A model generated the notes under the pieces. That model did no database searches. It worked only from the letters and a program-made list of their open reading frames with translations, and was not told where the DNA came from. Source: Ampelocalamus luodianensis (taxonomy: Eukaryota; Streptophyta; Magnoliopsida; Poales; Poaceae). Taken from it: a DNA stretch of 64,000 bases. Where the stretch lies: contig CM070619.1 in NCBI GenBank assembly GCA_036346255.1, positions 41,918,342 through 41,982,341 on the forward strand, read 5' to 3'. The translations under genes were made by a program, and so were the position numbers. Shown here in pieces: positions 12,567 through 24,110 of this stretch (the stretch's first letter is position 1; each line of letters starts with the position of its first letter).

Positions 12567-13926
12567 TACTATCGAAAAGTACAAGACACGGCTTGTGGCC
12601 AAGGGTTATACCTAAAAGGAAGGTGAAGATTTCTTTGATACTTATTCACCTGTGGCTAGATTGACTACTATTTGAGTACTACTATCTCTGGCTGCCTCAC
12701 ACGGTCTTCTCGTTCATCAGATGGACGTTAAGACGGCTTTCCTAAATGGAGAGTTGGACAAGAAAATTTACATGGAACAACCAGATGGATTTGTAGTAGA
12801 AGTTCAAGAAAGAAAGGTGTGCAAGTTGTTGAAATCTTTGTATGGTGTTAAACAAGCACCTAAGCAGTGGCATGAAAAGTTCAACAGAACTTTAACATTT
12901 GCAGGTTTTATTGTGAATGAAGCTGACAGATGTGTGTATTATCGCCATGATGGGGGCAAGGGAGTCATTCTATGTCTGTATGTTGATGACATACTGATCT
13001 TTAGGACCAACCTTAATGTGATTAAGGAAGTCAAAGATTTCTTGTCTCAGAATTTTAAGATGAAAGATCTGGGAGTAGCTGATGTTATCTTGAACATCAA
13101 GCTGTTGAGAGGTGATGATGGTGGAATTATATTGTTGCAATCCCATTATGTGGAAAAGGTTCTGTGTCGTTTTGGTTATAGCGACTGCAAATTCTCTCCA
13201 ACACCTTATGATCCTAGCGTGTTGCTTAGGAAGAATCGGAGAATAGCCAAAAACCAATTGAGATATTCTCAAATAATTGGTTCACTTATGTATTTAGCTA
13301 GCGGTACCAGGCCTGACATCTCGTTTACTGTGAGCAATCTAAGCCGTTTTGTTTCCAATCCGAGAGATGATCATTGGCATGCTCTTGAGAGGGTAATGCA
13401 TTATCTAAAGGGTACTATGAGCTATGGCATTCACTATACCAGGTACCCCAGGGTACTGGAGGGTTATAGCGATTCAAACTGGATATCTGATGCTGATAAG
13501 ATTAAGGCTACAAGTGGATATGTCTTCATACTTGAAGGTGGCGCTGTTTCATGGAAGTCTTGCAAGCAGACCATCTTAACAAGGTCAACAATGGAAGCAG
13601 AACTCACATCATTAGATACTGCCACTATTGAAGCCGAGTGGCTTCGTGAGCTCTTGATGGATTTGTCGGTGGTTGAAAAACCGGTACCGGCTATTCTGAT
13701 GAACTGTGACAATCAGACCGTAATCGTCAAAGTGAACAGTTATAAGGATAATATGAAGGCGTCAAGACATGTGAAGAGAATACTGAAGTCTGTCAGGAAA
13801 TTGAGAAACTCCAAAGTAATAGCTTTGGATTATATCTAAACAGCTAAGAATCTAGAAGATCCCTTCACAAAGGGTTTATCATGAAATGTGATAGACAATG
13901 CATCGAGGGAGATGGGTTTGTGACCC
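12567..13926 (+). pseudogene. Copia reverse transcriptase and RNase H
   Basis: The frame opens with DGTIEKYKTRLVAKGYT, followed by a stop in place of Gln. From 12721 a 372-codon open segment covers the RT and RNase H: VKTAFLNGELDKKIYMEQPD, SLYGVKQAPKQWH, the catalytic LYVDDIL (about 12976-12996), TRPDISFTVSNLSRF, and the RNase H core EGYSDSNWISD..TRSTMEAEL. A TAA at 13837-13839 interrupts the usual tail; TAKNLEDPFTKGLS and NVIDNASREMGL continue in frame to about 13926 with further stops. The N-terminal part of the RT is missing at the junction with the gypsy fragment. Confidence 0.9.
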
Positions 13927-14476
13927 ATGTGAGTTATACCATAGTGGTAACCCATCCTATGTGATCGGAGATCCCGTGAAGTAGGATTGCGAAACAAGCT
14001 ATTGATTAACTAGAAGGAGAATACCTTTATAGACCCAATCCATTGGAGATGCAATTCTCTCCTAAATCTATATGGCAGGTTAATTTTTATTTTAATGTAT
14101 TATGTGGCTTGTTTAAGCAAAGATGCTATCCTACAGAGTAGTCTTGAAAGAACACACCTATATGAGCTCAACTGCTAGTCATAGTTTATGAGATAGGGTA
14201 ATCTCTAGGAAGCTCATGAATAGGCCAGGAGTATGACTTATATGCTCCAACCCGCGGGGATGCCTGGCAGCCTAGTATCAATTAAGGACTTAAGTAAAAC
14301 TTATTCACACAAAACTGCCAATTCAAGGCTTAGTCCATTGTGCAGTTGTGGATAAGTGTAGCTTCTGTTCTAGGTGGACGTTCAACCTTAACCAATCTCC
14401 ATCGAAATACTGGTATATCAAAACAATATTGTGGATCAAGGTATTTGACATGCGCCCTTAGGATCTGGTGGAGGAT
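13927..14476 (+). other. Copia 3' untranslated region with polypurine tract
   Basis: Non-coding region between the end of the polyprotein and the 3' LTR, a normal feature of this copia lineage. It ends in a purine-rich tract (GGTGGAGGA, about 14467-14475) directly before the LTR, the expected primer for plus-strand DNA synthesis. Confidence 0.75.
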
Positions 14477-15510
14477 TATTGGAATTAATACGGGTTAGGC
14501 CCAATTTTAATTCTAATTAATTTCTAGAAAATCTCAAAGGCTCATGTGCACGTGCTAAAACTGTTTAGTCCCACATGGAGAGTTGAAGAGAAGTTATACC
14601 ATTTTAAAAGATGGAACGTGGTAGCCCCCCTTGTGGAATTGGAGAGAGCTAATACACGCACGCGCTCTTTCGCTCGCTCGTTTGCCTTGTCGAGCCGAGC
14701 CGTGCCGTGCCGTGCGTGTGCGTGTGTGCACGCGTGCGCAGGCGTGTCGAGTGCGGGCGCATTTTTCTTTATCTATTCGAAAATCGAAACGCACCGACTA
14801 GTAGTAAATGGTATTAACGAACGGCTGGTAGTAACGATTTAGTTACTAGTGAGTAATGGCTGCGGTTAACACTAGTTGATGGCAAATCAATGATGACCAT
14901 TTCCTTAGCGAATTAAGAGCCTCTGACCTCTTTGTTTTTGGCTACTTTTTATAAAGAATAGAGTATACTGGTTCTTCTCCTCTCCTCTTGACGAAAGACT
15001 AAGACCGAACTTTATTGTTTTGTTGTTGTCTCTAGCGATCTCCATCCTAGCGAGGTGTGTGTATGGCTGCACCAGGAGAGTAGGCCTCTGAAATCCTCGT
15101 CCTTGAAGGTTTGCACGAGTGAGGACGAATTAAGTTTTTGGTGAGCGTTCGCGCGACTGCTCGCTGCTTCCTCTTCATCCGATTCTCTACTACGTTTACA
15201 TCAACTTCACAACTACTACCACGACGTCCACTACGCCATGACAAATGACGACCTCACCAAGACTCCTGTTGATGCTGCTCCTTCCACTGGATCTGGGTAC
15301 GACTATCTCGCACTTATTGCTTGGTTAGTTTTATTATCTGTTGTTGCCTTGAACACTGAGATAGGTATGCTAGTTTCTGTCTTTCTAGAAATTTGTATGC
15401 CTATAGTGTTCTTGTTTACCTACTTTGTGAAAATGCCTAGAGTAATTTTCATGATTTATCTAGTATATTTCTGGATTAAAGTAATTCGAAAAATATCCAT
15501 ATATTCAACA
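14477..15510 (+). mobile_element. 3' LTR of the nested copia element
   Basis: Begins TATTGGAATT (degenerate TGTTGG) right after the polypurine tract and ends TTCAACA, giving TGTTG..CAACA short inverted ends. It matches 1-957 along its length. It contains a TATA-like ACTTTTTATAAAGAA at about 14945-14958 that the 5' copy has lost. The many substitutions between the two LTRs indicate an old insertion. The matching target-site duplication cannot be checked because the left end lies outside the window. Confidence 0.88.
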
Positions 15511-16760
15511 ATTCATACGAGAATTTGTAGCTGTCGAGGGCGAATGCAGTGACTTTTTCCTATTATTTTAATAATAACATAATAGATAGGTTCCTATGCA
15601 ATTTCTGCAACTAAACATCGCCTAAATTTCGAACAATTCTAACTTTTCCTTAGAAAAGCTCGAATGTGTCGTAAGAATCAGATTAAGTACGGATTTAGCT
15701 CGATGAGCCAGGAAGGCTAGGTCATTGGCAGTTGGTAGTTCGAACAGGGCAGTCCCTCTTAAGTTCATGGGTGTTGAACACACATTAATTTTTGCAAAAA
15801 AATGCAGTATAGTATGTGTATTACATATATAATGAAATATACTCTTAATTGGTCCAATCAGACCACAACTTCCTCTTAGCTCATCAAACCACATCTCCCT
15901 CCAGCGCCCCACAACCTCAAACTAGCCCATGTAATGGCCGACTCATGGTCGTAAGCCTTTCGACCTTTGCCCTTTGGACATTGGATCATTCGGTCAAGCC
16001 ACAACAAGGTCATTCCCCCTCATCTCTTTCTGTAACCCTAACAATCAACATAGAGCAGCCGACTCTCACATCTCTCCCTCTTTCTCGATAGCACGACCAC
16101 GGCGTCACGACGATGCAAATGCAGCAGCAAGTCAGAGGTTGGAGGAGCAAGGTCGGCCGCCGGTCGCTAGACAGGTCGTTACCATTAGGCCGCCGAGCGG
16201 CGGAGCGGGACGGGGCGACCGTCGAGCGAGGAGGGCCACCGAGGAGCCCTATGGGCCAGCAGCTAGCAGCAACGACCCAGTGGCTCTTGATAAGAAGGCT
16301 TACCCAAATTCTCAATAGTACAGATGTGGGTTCAATCCGAATTACCCGATCTTCAATTCCCAAACCAACAAAGAACAAACCCAAATGCCCAAATCAACAA
16401 CTTTGTTTGTGTTAGTTTGAATTGTGATTAGTAAATCTTTTTTTTAAAAATGTAGATCTCAGAGATTCAAAAAAATGAAGAATAAGTTTGCAGATTTTAA
16501 AGGTATGAATGAAAATCGAGTTAAATTGTAATTTTTCTTGATTATTTTATAATTTTACTAAATTATTTGAGATATTGTCATTAGTACAAATAATTTGTAC
16601 TTCAATTATTGTGCAATCGGATATTTTACGTTGAACAATATTTTTATAACTCGAACTCCGTTCTGGAAATTCTGATCACCACTGAGTTCGAACCTCATTA
16701 GCCTAGCCCTCGATCGGGTTAAAGTTTTAAACCCATAGACCGACCCACCTCAAGTCCTCA
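15511..16760. other. Intergenic stretch, no gene recognised
   Basis: No domain-bearing frame is visible. A moderately GC-rich block at about 15960-16270 is followed by AT-rich DNA (about 16430-16660). The open frames at 15849-16415 on both strands overlap one another and show no family motif. It may include the upstream region of the transcribed-looking exon at about 16781, but no clear TATA box decides this. Confidence 0.5.
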
Positions 16761-16780
16761 ACGGGTTTCGAAAACAAGAA

Positions 16781-16946
16781 AGAGAGAAAGAGAGAGAGAA
16801 TCCAGCCCCAACGGACGGAGTTGCCACCGGTCCCACGGAAGGTAGACCGTCGAGCCGGGAGTGGAGCTGCCGTCTCCGACCCACCGCATCCCACCGCCGC
16901 GAGCGACGCCGGTGGCCGTACCGCGTTCGTGATCCATCCGCCGCAG
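16781..16946 (+). other. Possible 5'UTR exon, perhaps of the ALG13 gene
   Basis: A GA-rich then GC-rich segment ends in GCCGCAGAG followed by GTAAGCCAGTC, a good plant 5' splice site at 16947. Downstream sequence is T-rich and intron-like. It carries no long frame of its own. The next plausible acceptor linked to a start codon is TTTTTTGCAG at about 26675, upstream of the ALG13 ATG at 26712. If joined, the intron would be ~9.7 kb and filled with transposons. This is inference from splice-site appearance only; it could instead belong to an unrecognised or dead gene. Confidence 0.35.
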
Positions 16947-17812
16947 AGGTAAGCCAGTCCCGTGATTCCCCATGGTACCCTCTGATATCTCATCTTGCTG
17001 CTCGTGTAATCCGCGGTGTTGATCTGTCGGTTCGGTTGATTATTGCATAGGTGGCCTCAAGCCCTCAATTGCGCTTCAGATTTGCTTCCCATTGGCATTT
17101 TGTGTCAATTGTTCCTCGTTTGTGTTGATTAGTTTGCTGCCTTTTAGTATCAACGGCGAACTGCTCACTCGACATTGAAGGCATCTTGTTTATCTGCGCA
17201 GTCTTTTCAGCTTTGCTAGATCTTTTTGCACAGGAGTGTCGAACCATAAAATGACATTTCAATGCAATAGAAATCAGCCTGTCTAGAAGTTAGAATTGAT
17301 TATCTTTCCACCTATGAGCTAACCTATAAAAATCTTGGTAATATGAAGTATGAACAAAATCCCCTTCATACTTCAAGACCTTTAGCAATTAGCACCTTAC
17401 GGTTCATCCTGCCTGAAGCCACACCAGCACTCCTGGTGATTTATAGTGTCATGTGTTCTTGTTTAACTGTTTAATTTTATCTACATGTATGCTGTCAATT
17501 ATGTGCTCTGCTGTTGAGGAGTTGAAGGGAACAGTCGCGTGTTGACAATTTTTTTCATTCTGCTGCCATTGTAATTTGTCAGATAATAAACTCAGTTAGC
17601 AAGAATACCAAATCAAAAGTTCTGTATTCACTAAAGTTGCTGTGCAGTTTTGATCCACCTAAGGGAAGAGAAGAATGATATGTTGAGAGGTATTTTTCTA
17701 ACAGTTTGATCAAAGGGACATATATCTGAAATTTAGTATTGAGCTACAGTGCTTAGCAAGTATTCTGATTTTATGCTAGGGTATTTAGTTGTATCGTGTT
17801 ATAATGGTCCTG
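16947..17812. other. Intron-like or intergenic DNA
   Basis: AT-rich, T-runs frequent, no coding potential. It follows the strong 5' splice site at 16947 and reaches the inverted repeat arm at 17813. Nothing else seen. Confidence 0.4.
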
Positions 17813-18083
17813 TTTGTTTAGGCTTAGGCTCTTTAGCTTATGGCTTAAAGTCGGTCTTTTTGGCTTAATCAATTTATAAACCTCTTAGTTTTTAAGCCAA
17901 GCTAAGATGTTTGGTAATCTGTTTTTTTATGGGTTGTTGGCTTTTTAAGTTGTGTGTGAAGGATAAAAAGTCTGAATTGCCCTTGAGAGTTTGGAGAACC
18001 TGTTTGTGCATGTATTTATACTTATTTTTTGCATGAGAATTGAAAATATAGCGATACATACAAGTGTATATATGAAACAAAAT
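17813..18083 (+). repeat. Left arm of a 270-bp inverted repeat pair (TTTGTTTAGGCTT end)
   Basis: From TTTGTTTAGGCTTAGGCT to ATATGAAACAAAAT this matches the reverse complement of 26019-26287 across almost its entire length, including GTGTGAAGGATAAAAAGTCTGAATT and AGCGATACATAC-like segments. The two arms lie 8.5 kb apart, facing each other. The same terminal core recurs in the palindrome at 23895-23955. It could be one terminus of a large element or one of two oppositely oriented MITE copies. No matching 8-10-bp duplication was found outside the arms. Confidence 0.75.
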
Positions 18084-18609
18084 AGGTCATCAAAACACCG
18101 TAAGGATATAATTGTGTGCTATGCTCACAGCATACACAGGAGACAATGCTGCAGTACAAGTAAATACTAAATACAGAGGATTTATTTTAATGATTTTACT
18201 GTAGAGGACTCCCTTACAGTATTCCTTAAAAACTAGATGTCTACAGGGTGCATCCATGCTCCAGTACATGAACATATCTTCTTAAATATTACAGAACAAT
18301 ACAAGTATTTCTGGACAAGGATTTCGTGATCAAATGGACAAGAACAAATCAGGAAAATATCGGAATCTGATAGTGCTCAATGCTCTGCATACTTTCATCA
18401 AAGCATCCATGTCCGGCAAAAAGGAAATTTCACTTAGCTTACACACTGGAGTTACCAGATATGCCTCAATCAAAAGCATACACTTTACATGCCATGAATA
18501 ATTATCAATCAAACTAGAGAGAAATACTAAAACTGATAGATCATGCTCAACTCATTAACAAAGGCACATTGAATTTATGATCAGCTCAAATTGATGGATG
18601 GCTAGATCT
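18084..18609. other. Unassigned stretch between repeats
   Basis: No coding frame, repeat or regulatory motif was recognised between the inverted-repeat arm and the partial LTR. Confidence 0.5.
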
Positions 18610-18834
18610 ATTGGTTACGTTCGGACCTCCGAATGTTCCTATCGTTTTGCTCCGTCCGATCTAGTTGTTCCTAGATCGCGATTTGCTGACGGTCCCGTTA
18701 TTATCTAGTTCCGTCGAAATCGAGCTCCGATCGACCTATTTATCCTCGCGATTTCGGACGGACCTCCGAATCCTCCAAAGACCACCCCTTTGGTCTTTTT
18801 GCAAAGACCACCCTCTGGTCAAGACCACCCTTCC

Positions 18835-19730
18835 TGATACGGGGTCGCCCGATCTTCTTGACGTAGGATTAAGATACTCACGTGTAGTCTCTCAAATCGT
18901 AGTGATCCTTCGTTGCCAATGCAAGAACGAACACTCTTTAATTCAATTGAACACACGCGTCGAACTTCACGACCACCAAGCGAAGCCCTATCGCGCTCCC
19001 AATTCCCAGCGGAAAGGTTGAGCGATCTCAATTTGCAAAGAATTCCTCAAGAACATGGTTCGGCCATGCTTGGAGAAACAAGAACTGAAATCAATCTATT
19101 ATCTCAAATATTTTGGTCTGTCCCTTACAATGGAAAGGCGGCGGCTACTTAAACGCCCCAGCCAAACGCTTACGCACTCACACTTGCATGGGCCCTGGGC
19201 TGGCTTTGAGTTGACCGAACAAAGCCATGTTGGCAGCCGAAAGACCAAAACACATGGCTTGACCGAAACCTCACTATTGACCAACTAATAAATAACTGAT
19301 TACATGACCCAATAATGACCTCCTCATGTGCATGCATGCTGGAGCATTACGTGACCAACAATGACCTCCTTCTCATGTGCATGCATGTGTGAAAACACTT
19401 GGTTTTTGCTACATATCCAGCCGCATGGATCTGGACTTAATGGCCGCATGGTCTCTTGTGCTTGGACCACATGACATTGCCTCCTTGTTCTCATTTGCTT
19501 CAGGACCAAAAGCCTCGCATCGTTCAAATCTGAGAACACATAAAGTACATGCATAAGGTGGTATGCCATTCTCATAAAAAACAATAGGAAACTCTCTAAG
19601 AAACAAAAGCACCTGTTGATTTAGAAGTTTGGCTCTTACTCTAGTCATTGGACCTTTTGGTGCTTCATGAACATCCTCATATACACTTGGAGTGGAAGAT
19701 GTAGTAGTAGTAGTAGGGATGTCCTCATCA
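18835..19730 (-). mobile_element. Solo LTR of another gypsy element (TSD CTTCC)
   Basis: An 896-bp insertion with ends TGATACGGGG..CCTCATCA, flanked by a perfect 5-bp duplication CTTCC (18830-18834 and 19731-19735). On the minus strand it reads TGATGAGGACATCC..CCCCGTATCA. A minus-strand frame at 19409-19648 begins MTRVRAKLLNQQV, resembling the C-terminal tail of plant gypsy polyproteins, whose last codons can run into the LTR. It splits the surrounding LTR at an AAGACCACCC-rich region. No internal domain remains, so it is a solo LTR. Confidence 0.85.
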
Positions 19731-20050
19731 CTTCCCTTGGGTCACGACCATCCCCTAGTCTTTTGTAAAGACCACCCTCTCGGTCTTGACCACCCAATTG
19801 GTCACGACCTCCTCTTTTTGCAAAGACCACCTTTGTAGTGCAGCCACTCCTTTGGTTGGACCACCCTCCCGAGTTTTGGCTTGCCCCACCTGGCAGGCCC
19901 TGCTCACTTTCTTCTTCCTCCATTGTGTCCCTACTGCAGCGAAAGTCTTCGCGCATTAAATGCTGTTGTGTCACATTAAATGTTGTTGTGTCGCATTAAA
20001 TGATGTCACTTCTGCAGTACTCGTTTTCCTCTTTAGTCTCCTCCCATACC

Positions 20051-20805
20051 CATGGTTATTAAGGCGGTAAGGCGAGGCGAGGCGACTCACCCCCCTCACA
20101 CCTTTTAAGCGGTAAGGCGCAAGGCAGGCGACGCCTTAGAAATCCTAAGGCGGAGTGCGAGCAGCAGACTAGAAGGCCGTGAAGATCCCGCAGCAGATTG
20201 GAAGCCACGAAGATCCCGCCGATCGAATCGCTTTGCCGCTGACCAGCGCATTGCCCCTTTGCCCCGCCGCACGCTCGCCTCTTCTTTTTCTTTCGCGCGG
20301 AGAGCTCGATGAAGGCTCGCGCTTGCTTCATCTTCGCGCCTCCTCTCCACGCACCTTCGCTGCGTCGCCTCCTTCACTCGGCTCTCTCTCTGCCTCGGCG
20401 ACCGCCTTCTCTCCGCATCCCTCCTCCCGCCTCCTTCCATATGTCCAAGGAGTCCGGGTCACCGCCGCCGCAGGTTCTAGCTTCGGTGAGTCGCGCGAGA
20501 TGAGGCGCCACGGACGGAGACGAGGCCGAGACGGGAGCGGCGAGATGGAGGCGCCGCCGCCGTGGGTTCTAGCTTCCAGGTGAGTCGTGCGCTCCTCTTT
20601 CCCCTTCTTCCACTCTGGTTTAGTCGCCTGCGATCCTCCTTTGCCAAGCGCCGCTTGAGCCTTCCCGACGCCATAGCCCGCCTTGACGCCAGACGACGCC
20701 ATGGCACTAAGGCGACGCCATACGTGTGCAAGGCAAGGCGAGCCGACGCCTTGACCTCGCCACGCCTTACGCTAGGCGCGCGCTTACGACGCCTTAATAA
20801 CCATG
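20051..20805. mobile_element. hAT-like MITE, GC-rich, with 16-bp TIRs
   Basis: Starts CATGGTTATTAAGGCG and ends with its exact reverse complement CGCCTTAATAACCATG. Flanks are CCCATACC (20043-20050) and CCTGTACC (20806-20813), an 8-bp duplication with two mismatches, as expected of an old hAT-type insertion. The interior is GC-rich and dense in AAGGCG/CGCCTT. No transposase is present. The overlapping open frames on both strands inside it follow from the GC content and show no domain. Confidence 0.75.
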
Positions 20806-22802
20806 CCTGTACCTGCTCCAATCCTCTCTCTCACTTGCCCCTGTCGCGTGCATTGAATGCGGCGTCCTCCATTGCTTGCCACCCGCTCCTTCCTCGGGAC
20901 TTCCTCGTGCCTTTATAAAGCACCAGGGAGCCCTCTTGTCTCTCTTGTTGTCCTTGTGCTTTAGACCTCCCTCCCGTGAGCTCCTCCCCCTTTGGTTCAA
21001 GCTCTTTATCGAGTGGTTCAACTCCTTTCTCTGTTTTCTCTTTGTAATCTTTCTTTTGGCTCTGATTTAGAGAGTTCTTTGGTCTTTATTTGGTGTTGCT
21101 TTGCTTATTCGGCTCTTCTCTTACGTGTAGATTCCGGTTGCTCTGAAGAGTTTGTGGATCCCGCGGCCTCCATTGAAGACTCGCAACTCTACAACGAAGG
21201 CAAGTCGTAGACCTTTGATCATGTTGTACCTAGCTTTCAAAAGTATATTGTTTTATATCAACATGCATGGCTACTTGTATAAAAATGGTTTGGGCAGTAG
21301 TTAAATTCCTATTTGACAGTATGCCTCATTGAATAATTGTGCTTGACATGTTGACATGTTTCCCTTGGACACTATAGTATGGGTATTTTTAGTTGGTCTT
21401 GTACTGGTATTATCAACCTGGGAGCGCATTTATACTTAGTCCTGTTTTTGTTACGTTGATCTCGCGAATCATGAATCGTTGTTATTAAACTTGACTAATT
21501 GAAGTATGGAATTGTGGTGCGATGTCACTGTTGTGCAACTGTGGTGGGATACCACAGTTATGTCGATCATGGTGCGATGCCACTGTTGTTAAAACTTGTT
21601 GTGCTAAGACCAGTGGTCTTTTGGCCGGGTTGAACTCAAAATATTCTCACTCGAGCGAGTGATTGTGCAGTAAAGGGGGTGCTATATGCACATTGGGATG
21701 TGGTTGTCTCGCCTGAGTGGTCTAAGGACTTAACTTTGTGTTCTATTGATCCGGGTCTACCGTGCAACTACAAGACCATTTATGGGGTGGTCTGGGCCAA
21801 CTAATTAGCAATGTTAAGGTTTGGTTCTGTCGTGGTGGTGTGTGCTGATTCACATGGCGCAAGAGGGGGCTGAGATGGCAAAACCAAGCTAGAACAAAAC
21901 TTTGTAAAGGCCTTGTCACGCTCTCTAGACTGCTCACCTTTGAAAGTGAACAAGGGTTTCAACGTGAACCCAACCAACTAGAGAGGTCGTGAATTGTGGG
22001 TAAAGCTGTACAACGTCTGCAAAGTGTAAATCTATTCGAATAGCCGTGTCCCCGGTTATGGACATTGCCTGGTGAAATCGCACGAGGGGTAGTTTTTCTC
22101 AAAATGGGTGGTCGTGGTTAGTGCCGAGGGCGTCCTGGTCGTTGGTACGACCTGGGCGTGGGGTGGTCCTGGTCGTTGGTGCGACCCAACCCCCCTTTTG
22201 GGAGTGGTCCTGCGAGTGAGCAGGGTGCTCACGACCTCCTTCAAAAAGAACTGCTACTTATGTATTACTCTTTTAACTTGAGTTTTGCAATCTACTTATG
22301 ATATTCACTGTCAATGTTGCTTTTCTGCAAATTAACCCTAAAGCTCTCTTTTGTCAAACCTTGCATAAATATTATGTGCATACTTGTTCCCTGCGACTTG
22401 TTGAGTACATTTAATGTACTTATGGCTTTAAGCCCTCTGCTTGAGCAGTGGCTGAAGAAGACCAAGGGTGCTCCGACCTCTTTGAAGAGTTCTTTAAAGA
22501 CCAAGCCTTCTAGGAGACGTCCTCCACTCGATAGCCTGTGGGCTTGTCGGATGGCTCTGCGCGTATTTTGTTATTCCACTGCAAGTGTTCCTGTTATCTT
22601 TGTAAGCCCGTGGTGGTGATCTCTGTAACAACCTTGACCGTAAGGTCCTCTGTTAATATAAGTTAATTTGTCTGTTTTATCTTAAGCTTGTCGTTTGGAT
22701 TTGATTACATCTATGTTGAAAACTGTGCAAGCTAGCTACTGATCATGGTACTAGCTCAGGGTGCACAGAGGATCCCGAGGGTTGAGTACCCGTGGTCTCG
22801 AC

Positions 22803-23057
22803 AGCGCAGCCGACAGGGGAATGAGGCGGATTGTGGAGGGAGGTGGCGCAGCGTCGGGCGAGGGGAGGTGGCGGTGGCATCGGGCGAGGAGCGGTGGCAT
22901 CGAGCAAGGGAGATGGCGCACAAAGCGAGGAGGCGGCGTCACAAAGTGAGGGAGGCAACGGCGGCGAGCTAGGGAGTTGAGCCCTAATCGAGGTAGTGCG
23001 GTCCGTGAGCCGAGTCGGGAGAAGCAACTCTGGGTGGGGAGGAGGAACGAGGAGCTA
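22803..23057. other. GC-rich purine-biased stretch
   Basis: GGCG/GGAGG-rich DNA between the LTR end and the next repeat; no recognisable gene. It may be the remains of another element. Confidence 0.4.
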
Positions 23058-23133
23058 TGATGCACAGACACAGACACGTGTCGGACACGGGATTCGCCAT
23101 TTTCTAAAAAATGGCGACACACGGTTGTATATA

Positions 23134-23164
<31 letters not shown>

Positions 23165-23749
23165 TATGCATATGTATTATTTAATATTTTTCTAGGAAGG
23201 AGCATGAGACGATTCACTCACCGTCGGTTGCCACTGGAGGAAGCAATCGCCAGTTCGCCGCCGTGCGAGAGGAGCAGAAAGAGAAGGGGGTGGCGTCGGG
23301 GAGAAGGAAGGCGAAGGGGCGATGTCTGGAAGAGCACAGGAGGGAGGGCCGACCATCGGTCACCGTCGGAGCAGAAGGCAGCAGCAGGGGCGGCCGGGCG
23401 GGTGGCGTAGCAAGGGCGGCGATGGGGATAGCACGGGAGGGAGAGGGTCGCTATAGGAACAGAAGGAAGCAGTAGGGACGGGCGGGCGGCGTAGCAGAGG
23501 ATGAGGGGCGAAGGGGCAGCGTCGAGTGGGGATGAGTGAGGGACTAAGGGGATCGGCCCTGGCTCTGGAAAGTGAGGGTTAACACAACGCAATGGGCTAG
23601 GCTTCCAAGTTTGGGCCAAATGGACTGGGCCGAAATGGCAAATACGTGTCCGAATATCAAAAAAAAATTCACGGGCCTAATTTTGGACACGCCTCAAATA
23701 CGTGTCCAACACGAACTTGCCTGTTATCAGCCGTATCCATGCATCAGAG
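23058..23749. mobile_element. Candidate MITE with diverged GATGCA..GACACGTGTCGGACACG ends
   Basis: The left end GATGCACAGACACAGACACG and the right end, in reverse complement GATGCATGGATACGGC then GTTGGACACGTATTTG, are similar and face each other across ~690 bp. The interior is GC-rich with a short AT/AAT microsatellite near the left end. No clean target-site duplication is visible, so boundaries are approximate. Confidence 0.4.
23128..23167. repeat. AT / AAT microsatellite
   Basis: About seven TA dinucleotides followed by about seven AAT trinucleotides. A simple repeat; length likely polymorphic. Confidence 0.9.
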
Positions 23750-23774
23750 ACGAGGAGAAAAAATGAGAGGATTT

Positions 23775-24110
23775 CGACTTATATATAATGTCATTTGGTG
23801 GGTAATTTTATCGAAGTTTAGTGGCAAAGGGTTCTTCCATCCCGTAAAAGCTAAAAAAAACACCCCTCCTACGGCTTTTGGCTTAAGACTTGCCCTCTTT
23901 GTTTAGGCTTTTTGTCTTGCTTAAAAGCAAAAAAAGTCTAAGCCTAAACAAAGAGGTGGTTTTTTCATCCAACTTATAAAAAGTTTAAGCCATTTTAAGC
24001 CTAAAAGCCATAAACCATGAGAGAGGTGCTTTTTTTGGTTTTTACATAATAGAATACCCCTTTGCCACCGAACTTCATTAAAATTACCCTCAAAATGTCA
24101 TTGGTATATA
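23775..24110. repeat. Foldback repeat with 61-bp palindromic centre
   Basis: The centre 23895-23955 reads CTCTTTGTTTAGGC.. and ends ..GCCTAAACAAAGAG, almost perfectly self-complementary. The outer arms continue the symmetry: TATATAATGTCATTTGG..GGGTAATTTTATCGAAG (about 23780-23822) is the complement of CTTCATTAAAATTACCCTC..AATGTCATTGGTATATA (about 24072-24109). The termini match those of the 270-bp arms at 17813 and 26287. It resembles two head-to-head copies of one MITE family, or a foldback element. Confidence 0.7.

Larger units (their letters stand above)
18610..22802 (+). mobile_element. 5'-truncated gypsy LTR, same family as 1000-4331
   Basis: The right end GTGGTCTCGACA (22802) is the complement of the TGTCGGGACC start of the solo LTR at 1000. 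Long blocks match it in reverse, for example GAAGGCAAGTCGTAGACCTTT at about 21196 against the complement near 2430-2450. A TATA-like CCTTTATAAAGCACC at about 20911-20925 precedes the probable transcription start. The TGTAACATCCC start is missing, so the left edge at about 18610 is approximate. The LTR was later hit by a solo LTR (18835-19730) and a hAT-like MITE (20051-20805); without them it is ~2.5 kb. Confidence 0.75.

Noticed and set aside
20059..20918. Arg/Ala-rich frames of 110-134 codons on both strands
   Set aside because: Produced by the GC-rich hAT-like MITE; mutually overlapping, no conserved domain.
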